Part shown: piece by piece, positions 10,831 to 21,941 of the stretch
How positions within the stretch are numbered: the stretch's first letter is position 1
Layout of the letters: each line of letters begins with the position of its first letter
Origin: Corynespora cassiicola
Lineage: Eukaryota > Ascomycota > Dothideomycetes > Pleosporales > Corynesporascaceae
Length of the DNA stretch: 64,000 bases
Direction of reading: 5' to 3'
Assembly: GCA_022059125.1 (NCBI GenBank)
Contig: JAEUWY010000008.1
Coordinates: forward strand, 620,001-684,000
The notes under the pieces: model-generated
Database searches by the model: none
Seen by the model: only the letters and a program-made list of their open reading frames with translations
Told to the model about the DNA's origin: nothing
Program-made: the position numbers and the translations under genes

Positions 10831-11469
10831 TTTTCTTGAATAGGCTTCCGAAAAAAGGTATGCGGAACAAGTTAATCAAAAATGTGAACCAATCTCGAGA
10901 AAGAGAGGGTTGCATGAAGCTGGAGGTGATTGACGAAGAAAAAGGCAGCTTCTTATACTGTCTTTTCAATTCTTTCAATAGAAGCTCCGAGAAAATAGTA
11001 TAAAACATTTTCCAGTATGACATCCTCCAGTAAGGGGGCTCCACAGAAGTGGTAGACTTGGGGAAGGGCCAGATGCTGCTTTCTCGACTAACAGCTCTGG
11101 CGGCTGCCATGACCTATTTGGAACTATGGGAAGAACATTTAATATAAAAAGTGGTCCTCACTATCATGTTCTTGATCATGTTTGGATTAAACCCTAGCTC
11201 GGCAGTGCGAGTGCGAGTGCGTGTACGTTGGTCACTATTTATCGCACATGGCTGGAGTCTGAAACAGTAGATTATTGGCGGTTAGTCCTGCCTAATTTAG
11301 TTTAGCGTTCAAGGCGCCCTGAACATCTTAGCTATAGTTCTTTTATGCAGCTTATAGGAAAGCTACGCGTACAAGTAGCACACCTTACCATTAGTTTATG
11401 AGTTTATATGATTTGAATATTATGTATAAATATTAATTAACCGCTAACCCTAAAAATAGTTTTTTGTTT
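10831..11469. other. Intergenic region, AT-rich
   Basis: It contains the amidohydrolase promoter and a TA-rich stretch (11280-11460) with TTAG/CTAA words like those at 8.4 kb. No gene is supported. Confidence 0.45.
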
Positions 11470-12978
11470 TCAATGTTGCCAAAAATTTCTTCTAGCTAAA
11501 CGACCAGAATTTTCTCTTTTTGCAAAGCTATATATCCGTCCTGAGTATTCGCCAGCAAGCACAAACTTTATATGGAAATTATTCTCTTTCCCCCAAAATA
11601 CCTCGAGCTCAAGTAACACATTAATGACGACATCCAAATTTTCCTTGTCACACCAAAAAAATATGACTAAAAACTCGAGTGACTTTGGAAGCTGAATTAA
11701 ATGTGCTAACTTACTCAGTAGCGTCTTTCTTTGATCATCTATAATGCCTAAAGCATGGATCAGCTCTTGTTCGGTGGTATCCTGGTACCTGTAAATGAGA
11801 CGGGCAAGCTGCACGGCTACTGCATTGTAAACCTGTGGTTCCGAGGCTAAATTCATGACGTATATGACCCATTTGTATTGATAGGCACAGTCGTTTATAA
11901 GCTTCGCAAATTTCCACAAGGCCTGATCTTTCCTCGCTTCATAGTTTTCGGACACATTCGGTTTTCCAGACTTGTAGAGTGTAAAGCCATCGTTTGAGTT
12001 TTTCTCAAATTCTTCTTCGTTTATCGGCTGCTCATTTTTATCCCTCAAACAAGCCGATTTCGAAAGTTCAGGTATGTTGAATGCGCTACGAAAGCTGAGG
12101 AAGGATTCTCCATAATAGCAATTAAGCTTATCTTGAAGTGCCTCCAGCGGTTTCAAATCGGCAGGCTCATCTCCTAATGGATCCTTTGGCCACAGCAAGC
12201 TGCAAATGCCCGATGACGGTCGCTCGTAGATGTGCCAACTGTTGTGATCAATTGCCGCTTTAGACGTTCCTTTTGTCGGATTTCTCAATCGTCGTTGCCC
12301 GTAATATTTGGACTTTTCGATCTCATTCTGATGGTATCTCAAATAAATTTGTTCCAGGTGCGGGGATTGTGAAATATATAGTTTCCAACATGCTCTTTGC
12401 GCATCCGGGTCTCTATTGTCATCATAGTCGGCTGTCGCAAATATCTCGTCAAGTATAGTAATAAGATGGTTGTACCCGGAATGAAGCCCCATGGAAATAT
12501 CGTGGAAAAAAACATGAACAATCTCAGATTTCTTCAAATTTTTGAAGGCAACTTCCAACAATCCAAGATAGTTGATGGTACCATCATCATTCTTCGGTGA
12601 ATCCGCAAGCCTCTTGAGATTGTCCATATCATTCTTGAAGACCTGACGGAAGAGCTGAATAGCTAGACTTTTGACCATTTGATCAAATTTGAGATATTTC
12701 TCTCTGCTATCTTGGGCAAATCCTAAATGGAGTACGATTTCGGTGGTTGACAAGTCTTTGACCAGGCGGGCAAGGACAAATCGACGCTCACGTGGCCCAA
12801 TGCCCATCTGGATGATGGAGCATATGGAGTCCTGCTTCATTTCACCCCCGATATCGGGTTCGTAGGTAGTTCCTCCCAAGATCTTGTTGAGACTGTCGTC
12901 AATGTCGGCAATGTCGACTCCGAAGGCTTTTTCAAGGGATTGGTCCCAAGGGAGTTCATCCACTTCCATGTTACTCAT
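11470..12978 (-). CDS. Unknown protein with NACHT-like texture, no P-loop
   Basis: A single open frame of 502 residues starts MSNMEVDELPWDQSL. No family is recognised with confidence. Two blocks resemble the post-P-loop part of fungal NACHT/STAND NTPases: IVLHLGFAQDSREKY then MVKSLAIQLFRQVF and VHVFFHDISMG; and near the C-terminus FLVIFFWCDKENL then LLELEVFWG and HIKFVLAGE, which follow the pattern hydrophobic strand, acidic turn, helix, second strand. No GxxxxGK[ST] Walker A is present, so ATP binding is unlikely in the usual form. The frame is intact over 1.5 kb, which argues for a maintained gene. A Walker-B-like fragment lies 1.2 kb upstream, so the region may be a relic NLR patch. This is inference only. 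Confidence 0.6.
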   Translation of the reverse strand: MSNMEVDELPWDQSLEKAFGVDIADIDDSLNKILGGTTYEPDIGGEMKQDSICSIIQMGIGPRERRFVLARLVKDLSTTEIVLHLGFAQDSREKYLKFDQMVKSLAIQLFRQVFKNDMDNLKRLADSPKNDDGTINYLGLLEVAFKNLKKSEIVHVFFHDISMGLHSGYNHLITILDEIFATADYDDNRDPDAQRACWKLYISQSPHLEQIYLRYHQNEIEKSKYYGQRRLRNPTKGTSKAAIDHNSWHIYERPSSGICSLLWPKDPLGDEPADLKPLEALQDKLNCYYGESFLSFRSAFNIPELSKSACLRDKNEQPINEEEFEKNSNDGFTLYKSGKPNVSENYEARKDQALWKFAKLINDCAYQYKWVIYVMNLASEPQVYNAVAVQLARLIYRYQDTTEQELIHALGIIDDQRKTLLSKLAHLIQLPKSLEFLVIFFWCDKENLDVVINVLLELEVFWGKENNFHIKFVLAGEYSGRIYSFAKRENSGRLARRNFWQH

Positions 12979-14161
12979 GATTTGATAAAATTTAGTGTGA
13001 AAAAAATTCTGGATATATTTGTAGTACCGGATTGGTCAAGCAATTGACTGGAGCAGAGATAGTATATTGTGTTGGATAGGTAATGATGCCGTTTGGCCTT
13101 GTCCTTTGGCACAGGCTTGTTATGAATGAAGGAGAAATGTATGAACACAGATTTGAATGAGAAGAAAAATGGTACATCCCGGGGATTATATATGATTATG
13201 GGGCTCATATATAGGACTCTACCAAGGCGTTTTTGCTCAACCCCAGATACTCACAGTCATTAAGGCCAATCTCGCTAGAATCCAGCATATTCGAGTGGTT
13301 GAATCCCAGTCTAGCCTCACAAATGATTTGTATGACAGGTGTTGGATTTCTTTCGCATACTTTCTAGTACCACACAGCCCCACGCGTCTTATCAATTAAT
13401 CCCTGCACGCAGTTTGACTGGCCCGAATCTTGTGTAACCAGAGACCCGACTTGGGCCTGAGTTTTGCTGTGCCTTTGTACGACTCATACAATGTTTCCTG
13501 CAGCTTTTCTTCCCTGTAGGAGATCAATTCACAAGCCATTGGTGTGGTGAGCTCTTACCGCATTTGGCCACGCCTGGACAGATTAGATGGACTTGGCAGA
13601 CAGCGTCCCGAGATGCCTCACTTTTGATCGTAGAGAAGTTTCAAGAGATGCCGCACCCCCAAAGTTGGAACCCGCGCACACAGGGAGCCACCCCGCTCCA
13701 CTCGATGTCCCCAAGTATGTGTGATTGGCTCCTCGAGCAAAATGACATACGGAAGGAAGTCGAGAAACCAAATGTCCTGGGGCCAACTAGTTCACTGCAG
13801 CACTGCGGCACTATTCCTGATCTCGGCTAGACAACGAAACCGAGTGTGACAGTGGCGACGATGTTGGCTTTGGGGCCTCATCGCGAGCTGTGCTTCGTGG
13901 AACTGACACAAAAATCGATGCTACGTCGCCGCACATTCCAGGAAACGGGAACGTGTGGCCTAATTTAAAAATTTCCCGGGATTACAAACGCACGAGTAGA
14001 TCCACTGCGGCACCTCCGCTCAATGAACCTGGGGTCGGGGCAAGGCGAAAAGGGGCTAGTGTGATCCAAGGCTATGGATCAACGTGCTTGAAATTCTCCT
14101 AGACTAGACTATTTGATAATATGGTGATAGCTAGGCTTATCATACAACTAGTGACCCTGAC
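12979..14161. other. Intergenic region, no gene seen
   Basis: About 1.2 kb of mixed composition. Short frames at 13564-13830 read without recognisable motifs. It includes the likely promoter of the 502-residue gene. No RNA gene or terminal repeat is supported. Confidence 0.45.
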
Positions 14162-14760
14162 TCATTCTATGCGAGTCCATGGCACATATTTTGGTGTAAT
14201 TCCTCTAAATCGATTATGATACTCGTAATAACCGCAAATCAAAACCCGAAGATGGTGTCCGGTCCTGAATGCTGGCTTGCTGCGATGGATCTGGTATAGT
14301 AACTCCAGGACCTCACGGATGTGAGACATTTTTTCATACTTCTCAATTCCGTGAATAATGATGAACACGTCTTTTTGAGAAAGCATGTTGCCGAGAAGCG
14401 CTCTGAATACTTTATCGATCGGACGACTTCGAGTTTCGACCTTTTTCTCGAACCGATCAAGGAAAAAACCTGTGTGGGTTGAATGGTTCGTGTAATTCAT
14501 TTCTGTGAATCAGCTTTGTATGGGAGTGATTGAGCAGCCAAGCAGTCGAGTAGGGAAAGAGATTGATTTGGGTCGTCCATGTTTGGTTCGGAACAAGAGT
14601 AATGAATTTCGTATGCATCCAAGCCATGTGAGTCTTTTCCAGATATTGGTCTAATATTGATTTTGGGCTTCGGGTATGTATTTCCGGGCAAGTGTTTGAC
14701 AAAGATAGGACAGATAAGTTTCGAAAGTGGAATGATGGTAAACCACTTTTTCCAGCCATA
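14162..14760 (-). pseudogene. Fragment with Walker-B-like motif (NLR-type relic?)
   Basis: Two coding-like frames follow one another. The upstream one (14760..14497, after a CTAG) reads YGWKKWFTIIPLSKLICP and on to YKADSQK, then stops. The downstream one (to 14162) contains DVFIIIHGIEKYEKM, then VLELLYQ and LRVLICGYYEY, the order of Walker B, helix and sensor strand in NACHT/AAA-type NTPases. A CACACAG acceptor near 14470 could join them, but I found no convincing donor. No ATG-led complete protein can be built, so a broken gene is the likeliest reading. An alternative is a small multi-exon gene with unusual junctions. Confidence 0.45.
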
Positions 14761-14771
14761 CTAGTCTCTGC

Positions 14772-14948
14772 ATGCAATTAGAAGAGAATGTCGAAGACAC
14801 TGTTGATGCCGAACGGCTTTCACGGTGGCGACGCTACCGCCCGAAACCTCTCGAAGAACTCCAAGACTATTATTTATATCTACTCGCTACTGAAAAATAC
14901 AAATCCTGGCTATTAGATGATACCCACACGTTCCTCTCACGACATTAA
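14772..14948 (+). CDS. Short 58-residue frame, possible NLR N-terminal relic
   Basis: An ATG-led frame encodes 58 residues, including RWRRYRPKPLEELQDYY and YLLATEKYKSWLLDD. The second block resembles the Trp-containing segment just ahead of the P-loop in fungal NACHT proteins (x-W-L-x-x-D/S), but the frame stops before any P-loop. It starts head-to-head with the fragment on the other strand, only 11 bases away. It may be a truncated piece of a rearranged gene or a true microprotein. The function is unknown. Confidence 0.35.
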   Translation: MQLEENVEDTVDAERLSRWRRYRPKPLEELQDYYLYLLATEKYKSWLLDDTHTFLSRH

Positions 14949-15223
14949 TATCGAGACACTGTGCCACCATGAGCATTTACGATCTGAGCTGTTCAAGTGA
15001 TATCCAGGAATAGAATGAGAAGTTTGGTACATCGAAAATTCCGGGCGTTCGTTGCAATTTATATACCGCGCATGACGCATAAGCGATGCGTCAAAGCCCT
15101 CATCGACTCCTCCCTTTCGCCACCATCAAGATACACGCGCCCTATAACCAGGTTTCCGGGATAAATGACGCTGTGTGACACTGTGATCAGTCCCACGATA
15201 CCAAATTCCACAGCTTGCGTCTA

Positions 15224-15616
15224 CTAGCGCTCCTCGCGCTCCTCTCGCCCCTCCACCCTGCTCCCAACCTTCTTCCCCCACCGAACCCTCATCCGCTTCT
15301 CAAACAACTCATCATTTATCCTGCCTCGCCTTCCAGTCCCCTTTGATCCATCCTTCCCGCCCTCGCCTTCCCCTCCCTCCGCTCCCGCTCTCTTCGCAAC
15401 CCCCCTTCCCTTCTTGGCTCCCTTGCTTTTCTTCTTCTTCTTCATTCCATCAAAGGGCCTCACAAGCCACACCAAAAACCCAAACACACACACCAACGTC
15501 GAGAAAACCAAAAACGTAGCAAAGACATGCAGTAAGATCGAATTCAGCATCGAAGACTTCGGCGCAGGCAGCTCCGGGCCCTGCGCCCGCCCCGTCGAAG
15601 AACCGGCGTCCTGCAT
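15224..15616 (-). CDS. Small basic single-pass membrane protein
   Basis: The proposed start MQDAGSSTGRAQ gives 130 residues. One strong transmembrane helix, ILLHVFATFLVFSTLVCVFGFLVWLV in parts, is followed by a Lys/Arg/Gly-rich tail with KKKKKSKGAKKGRG and a charged C-terminus EEREER. The positive-inside rule puts the basic tail in the cytoplasm. The frame stays open upstream to an ATG at 15895, giving a 223-residue alternative, but that extension reads poorly and may be leader or intron. The family is not named. Confidence 0.6.
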   Translation of the reverse strand: MQDAGSSTGRAQGPELPAPKSSMLNSILLHVFATFLVFSTLVCVFGFLVWLVRPFDGMKKKKKSKGAKKGRGVAKRAGAEGGEGEGGKDGSKGTGRRGRINDELFEKRMRVRWGKKVGSRVEGREEREER

Positions 15617-16703
15617 CGCGAAGAAATCAGAGTGATCGAGTGGCACCTGCGTTGCGTCGAGTTGCGTTGCTCTGCACCTATTCGTCGTGCGGGATGATAT
15701 GTCCTCTTTGAGCCGTCCGATAGTAGTAGCGGTAGTAGCCTCCAATATCCAAGCCCAATACCTCCTTCCCGAGACGTTGAAAAGTACGATGCGGGCAGCG
15801 AAAACAAAGACCAAAACTTGGTTCGAAGAGGCGCGGAAGCAGCGGGTTTTTATGTACGCAAGCTGGGGCGGCCAATGACTCAAGCGTTCGTTCACAGGGT
15901 AGCAAGCGAACGTTTAGCATCCATGCTCGCTTCTCGCCGGAGATGGTGAGGGTGTCATCGATCAATCAATCAATCGACAGATGGACGGGTGGGACGATGG
16001 CGAGCCGAGCCGCGAAGTCGAGCCGTAGAAGGACCGGCCGAGCGAGCGCCGAGGGGGCCAGGGGTTGATCTGATAAGACCGGGATGATCGTAATGTGGGT
16101 AGACGGGCAGTTGCATCGACCTCGACTCGAACCACGATCATCACCATGCAAAAATGTGAACAAGTAGATAATTTTAAATCTCACATGAAATTTTGGGCAT
16201 TACTGCAACTAATCATACAACAAAAAGCACAACGCTATCCCAACGCCTGAGCTAAAAAAAAAAATGGCACTAACAAAAGAAAAGGTGGTGCTGAAGAGCC
16301 GACAGGGAGACTGTAATCCCGGAAGAAATTGCAAAAACGGCAGACATTAGTTTTCTTTTGCGTAGAGAGGGAAATCCCGCCACTCGCAAGAAAACAACAC
16401 ACGTCATTCCCCCAATTCCTAGTAAAGAGAACGACGTGCTTGCCCCAGAAAAGGCCGAGTCCAAGATCGCAAAAGACCTTCAGACCCCCCGATCTTCCAG
16501 TTCGCAATACATGGCTCCATGCCATTCCGGAGTGTTTTCGTACGAGAGACAGTGTTGATGATGATGTGACGATGGAGAATTAGGAGAGTGGTATATCCGT
16601 TCTCATCTAACATTTTGCAACCCAAGGGGAAAGGTGAAACAAGCAATCGCAATCGTAAATAGTCCCCTCGTCAACTCCGCTCACGGTGCACGGCAAAGTT
16701 GAT
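15617..16703. other. Intergenic region, no gene seen
   Basis: It holds the promoter of the small membrane protein and the 3' UTR of the large LEA-like gene. An ATCA run lies at 15960-15976. Short frames on both strands are not supported. Confidence 0.5.
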
Positions 16704-19700
16704 TTACTTGCCGCCGAGCAGACCACCGACAAGAGGGAGGTTCTTCGCACCTCCACCCTTCTTCTTGTCCTTCTTGCCGCCACCTAGGACTTCGGTAAGG
16801 GATCCCAGACCAAGGCCGCCGAGCAGCTTGTTAATTCCGAGACCACCCAAAAGGCCGTTGACGAGGCCGCCGAGACCAAGACCGTTGAGCAGGCGACCGA
16901 CGAGGTTCAAGACACCGGTCAACAGCAGACCAACAGCAGCGATGATCTGGAAGAGAGGCTCGGTGAGGAGGGCCCAGAGAGGGTTGAGCTTCTTCTTGGC
17001 GTGGGGCATGTCAGCAATCTTCTTCTTAGCATTGTCGATGGTGGTGACGACGGTCGTCGTGAGCTCCTTGAGGAGATCGGCGAGACGGTACTCCTCAGGA
17101 GTGGCTTCACGGGTCTCGGAGCGGCCCTTGGCCTGAGCAGCGATACGGCCATCGGGGTCGAGACCACGGAGGGAGCCGTTGCACTCTTGCAGAATGCGGC
17201 CGCCTTCCTCAATGAGGGGCTTGACGTTGTTGACAAGCTCTTCCTCGTCGAGCTCGTCACGAGGCGTGCGGTCAGCTTGTTCAATGTACTGCAGCAATGT
17301 TAGTGGATGATTGGTAATCTATAACGGAGTGAAACTTACCTCAGTGATCTGCTTGCAAACGGGCTGCATACGCTCGAGCGTCTGCTGGCAGATGTTGGCC
17401 ATCTTGTCAGCAAGCTCGGCGTCCTCGCGCCTCTTCCTCTCTTCGTCGGTCTCTTCCTCCGGCTCTTCCTCTTCCTCTTCTTGGATATTCTCCAAAAGGG
17501 TGACCTCTCCAACCTTGTTGCCGTCGTTGTCGACAACGTATCCATTGTCATCAATCTCGAGACCGGCGCAGTGACCAAGGTCACCAGCAGTGAGGCGTCC
17601 GATGATGTCACCGTTGGCGTCGCGAACCTCTCCCTCCTTGTTGACGCGGAGGCCAGACATGGGGTTGATGCGGCGCTCCTTCTCTTCAGGCTCCCAGCGC
17701 TCGGCCTTGCCGATGACATTGCCGTTCTTGTCGTTGATGTCACCATCCTCGTCAACCTTGTGGCCGACAAGTTTCTTGATGTCACCTTCGATGACACGAC
17801 CGATGATGTCGCCACTGGGTGTCTGAACGGTACCGTCCTTGACAATAGTGTTATCGTCGAAGCCAGCGAATGGTCCCTCGGGTCCAGAGGCGACACCCTG
17901 GGCAAGCTCAGCACGGCCAATGACGTTTCCGGCGTTATCCCAGATCTGTCCCTTGCCGTCAACCTTCTTGCCAATCATGGTGGATGGGTCACCCTCAGCG
18001 ACGCGGCCAAGAATGGTTCCAGAAGAGTCGACAACATTGCCGGCCTTGTTGACAGTGCAGCCAGCAAGAGCGCTCAGGTCAATCTCCTCGGGCTCCTCCT
18101 CCTGGTAAGGCTCGGCGTGGCCCTTGACGTTGCCATATTTGTCGATGATGTCGCCATCTTCGTCAACAGAGTGGCCGATAAGCTTCTTGTGGTCACCCTC
18201 AGTGATCTGGCCAACAACATTGCCGTCTTGGTCTTCGACAAAGCCATCCTTGACAACACGCAAGCCCTCAAAGCCCGCGAATGGGCCCTCCTGCTTGGTA
18301 ACACGCTCGTTGTCGGGGATGAGCTCGCAGCGGCCGACGACCTTTCCAGTGTCACCGTGGATCAAACCCTCACCGTCAGACTTGAGGCCGGCCAGGTCCT
18401 TGAGGCTGCCCTCGACGAGACGACCGACGGGAATACCGCTGCCATCAACCAGGTAACCCTGCTTGTTGAGGGTAAGTCCGTCAAGCCGGGAGAGATCCTG
18501 AGGAATCTCCTCCTCGGGCTCTTCCTCCTCAAGGGGCTCAGCGTGTCCCTTGACGTTGCCATACTTGTCGAGAATGTCACCATCCTCATCAACAGACAAG
18601 CCAATAAGACGCTTAGCGTTGCCCTCGGTGACCTCACCAACGACGTTGCCATCCTCGTCAGCAACCTTGCCGTCGGCAATGACACGAAGGTCCTCAAGAC
18701 CCGCGAAAGGTCCCTCGGGCTTGACTTCGCGCTGCTCGGGAGGAATGACCTCGACACGTCCGATGACCTTGCCGGAATCATTCCAGAGTTGACCGTTCTC
18801 ATCAATCTTCCTGCCGGCAAGCTCCTTGGGGTTGCCTTCGACGAGACGGGCAATTGGGACGCCCTCATCGCCGATGACGTTGCCCTGCTTGTTAACAGTC
18901 CTGCCAGCAAGGAAAGAAAGGTCCTCTGGCTCCTCCTCGGGCTCTGGCTCCTCCTCGGGCTCTTCGTAGCGCTCGGCATGACCGACAACAGAGCCCTTCT
19001 TGTCGAGAATGTCGCCGTCCTCGTCGACAGCACGGCCGACGAGCTTCTTCGCATCGCCCTCGGTCACAACGCCAACGCGGTTGCCATTCTCATCCTCGAC
19101 GAAGCCACCCTTGACGACAAGGAGACCCTCAAGGCCGGCAAATGGAGCTTCTTCCTCTGCCTCCTCGACCGCGATAGTTTGGGCACGACCAATGACATGG
19201 CCCTTGTTGTCCCAGAACTGACCCTCGGCGTCAGCAGTAAGTCCAGACTTGGAGAGCTTCTTGGCGTCACCCTCGACAAGCTCACCGACGACCTTGCCGT
19301 TGTTGTCGATGAGCTTGCCAGACTTGTTGACGGCGAGGCCTTCAAGGATGGAGAGAGGAGGAAGGTTGCTATCTGCAGTTTCCTCGACGTCCTCAGCCAG
19401 GTCTTCGGCGCCTTCGACATCAGCCAGGTCCTCGGCGCCTTCGACATCTGCCTCAGCTGCCTCCTGAGCATCTTCAGCGGCGTCCTGAGCATCCTCAGCT
19501 GCTTCACCGGCCTCGCCGGCAGCATCCTGGGCGTCCTCAACGATGTTGCCCTCGGCATCGACAGGCTTCTCGACAACTTGAGGGAGGGTCTTGACCTTGC
19601 CGATGACCTTGCCATCCTTGTCGAGAACTTCACCCTTCTCGTTGATCTTCTTGCCGGCGCAGTCCTTGATATCGCCCTCAACAAGCTCACCGATGGGGTC

Positions 19701-21941
19701 GCCATCCTCGTTCAAGACCTGGCCCTTCTTATTGACCTTCAGGCCATCGAGAACCTCAAGGTCGGGAGTGACCTCGACCTCCTTGATCTCGACCTCGGGC
19801 TCGACCTCACCAAGGCGCTCCTTGAGTTCCTTCATGGCGTCGAAAGCGGCTTCGCCAGAGACAACGTCGACCTTTCCGAGGACCTTGCCCTCCTTGTCGA
19901 CAACTTCGCCCTTGTCGTTGACAGTCTTGCCGGCGCAGTTCTTGAGGTCGCCCTCCTTGAGCTCACCAATCTCGTCGCCCTCCTCGTTGAGGATCTTGCC
20001 CTTCTTGTTGACCTTGAGGCCTTCCAAGATGCGGATGTCGAGAGCTCCGGCGGCAGCCTCCTTGAGTCTGTCGGCTGCGCCTTCGGCAAGCTCGACCTTT
20101 CCGAGAACGTTGCCTTCGGCATCGACGACTTCGCCCTGATCGTTGACAGTGAGGCCCTTGACATCGCCAATTTCGCCCTCGGCGAGGTGGCCGACGACTT
20201 CGCCTTGGTCGTCAAGAATGTCGCCTTCGGAGTTAACTTGCATGCCCTCAAGAGCCTCGACGCCTGGGAGCTCGGGCTCAACATCAGCGGCATCATCGAC
20301 CTTGTCTTGGACACCGTCAACAGCGCTTTGGGCGGTCCCCTGGGCGTCAGTTGGGACACCCTGTTGCTCGGCTGTGTCCTGAACGTCGCCGGCAGTGTCT
20401 TGGACACCGCCAACGGCGCTCTTTGCCTTGTCGGTGGCTCCGCTGACGAGACCACCAGCAGCGCCTTCATCTTCATCGGCGCCGGCTTCGTCCTCGTCCT
20501 CGTCCTGGTCGACAAGATCGGCAGCATCAGGGTGCAGTTCGGCGCGGGCGATGACGTTGCCCTCGTCATCGAGGATCTCACCGTTCTCGTTGAACTCGAG
20601 ACCCTGTATTTCGGATGGGTCACCCTCGACAAGACGGCCCACAAAGTCGCCATCCTCGTTAAGGATCTGGCCAGTCTTGTCGGCACTAAGACCCTTCAAG
20701 ATGGAGATGTCGGGCATCTTGACGCCATCGGTGGCGCCCTGAGCGTCCTTGAGCTGGTTCTTCGCGGCTTCGGGGAGTAGCTCGCAACGGCCGACAAGAT
20801 CACCGTCGTCGTCAAGGATCTCGCCATCGTCGCCAATCTCGTAGCCAGCGAGATCCTCAGCATCACCCTCGACAAGACGACCAATGGGGTTTCCACTCTT
20901 GTCGTTAATGATGCCCTCTTCGTTGACTTCGAGACCCTTTAGGATTGAGAGATCGGGCACATCTGGCAGGTCCTGACCAGTGGTATCCTCGACGCCCTGC
21001 TTAGCGTCGCCAACAGTGGATTGAGCACCCTGAGCAGCCTGGCTCGCGGTGTCCTGGACATCCGATTTGGCGTCTCCGACGGTGCTCTTGGCGTCACCAG
21101 CGGTGCTCTTCGCACTTCCAGCAACATCACCAGCAGTGCTCTGGGCACTCTGGGCAGTGTCACCAGCAGTGTCCTGGACGTCCTCGGCGGTGTCCTGAAT
21201 ATCCTCACCAGCTTCCTTCGCCGCTCCAGTCGGGTCTTGGGCGGTCTTGCCGGCCAAATTCGAAGCTCGTCCAGCAAGTCCGCGGGCACCGCTCAGCGCG
21301 CCCTGTGCTTGCTGCTGGCCGTTATCAGCGGCCTTGCTGGCAGTCTCTGTAGCATCATCCTCGGTGTTGTCGTTGGTATCTTCGTCACCGGCCTTCTGCG
21401 TCAAATCGTCGCCGGTCTCCTCGGCCTCCTCCTCTGCACCGCGTACCGTGTCGTCTACGTCGTCGTCGTCGTCGATGGGCTTTGGCTCGGCCTGCTCGAG
21501 CTCGTCGCCTGCTTGTGAGACCTTGCCTGTAGCATCGCCTGCTGGGTCGTCGCCGCCCTCATTCACGAGGGTCTTGCTGTCTTCGATCTTGGACTGGGCA
21601 TCTCCTGCCTGGTCCTTGATGTCTTGTGTTGGGTTCTCGGGCAGATCGGGGGTATCTGCCTCAGGCTTCTCAACTTCTGGTGCCTTCACACTCTTACCCA
21701 GCTTGGGAGCTGAGGACTGGGGCTTCCTACCGAGCTTGGTCGGAGTGCGGGGGGTGTCACTCTTTCCTGCGGCGGGGGAAGGCATTTCGTCTAGTGGTTC
21801 TCGTGAAGTTCGTAGAGTTCGTTGGGATGAATTGGATACGTTGCTCGAGATAGAACGTGAGCGGATCGAGCGGGGGGAGTTGCGATTGGGGGTTGGGGGA
21901 AATGAGTAATAGGTGTAGGAATTGGAGGAGTTTTCTGTCAT
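16704..21941 (-). CDS. Giant LEA-like repeat protein (DUF3659 type)
   Basis: Two exons, 21941..17340 and 17288..16704, with a 51-bp intron (GAG|GTAAGT...TGCTGCAG, branch CTAAC), give 1728 residues. The order is: a Ser/Arg-rich N-terminus (~90); an acidic disordered stretch; LEA-like 11-mer repeats rich in GDA, QST and QDTA (about 190-330); about 14 copies of a two-part unit of the form L-x-G-L-x-V-N-K-x-G, D-x-x-G-x-x-V-G-x-L-x-E-G-D, G-x-x-V-D-E-x-G-x-I-D, as in fungal DUF3659 proteins; then a C-terminal part with a hydrophobic, Gly-rich segment (FQIIAAVGLLLTGVLNLVG, LLGGLG repeats). LEA-type repeats usually mark desiccation or stress protection, and DUF3659 has no proven role. The repeated Gly/Asp codons create long false frames on the other strand. 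Confidence 0.9.

Noticed and set aside
15617..15895. N-terminal extension of the small membrane protein
   Set aside because: Open frame but atypical protein text; the shorter start gives a clean soluble N-terminus before the helix. Kept only as an alternative.
17481..20780. Long plus-strand frame as a gene
   Set aside because: It lies fully antisense to the spliced repeat protein and its text mirrors the repeat composition; no domain or splice logic.
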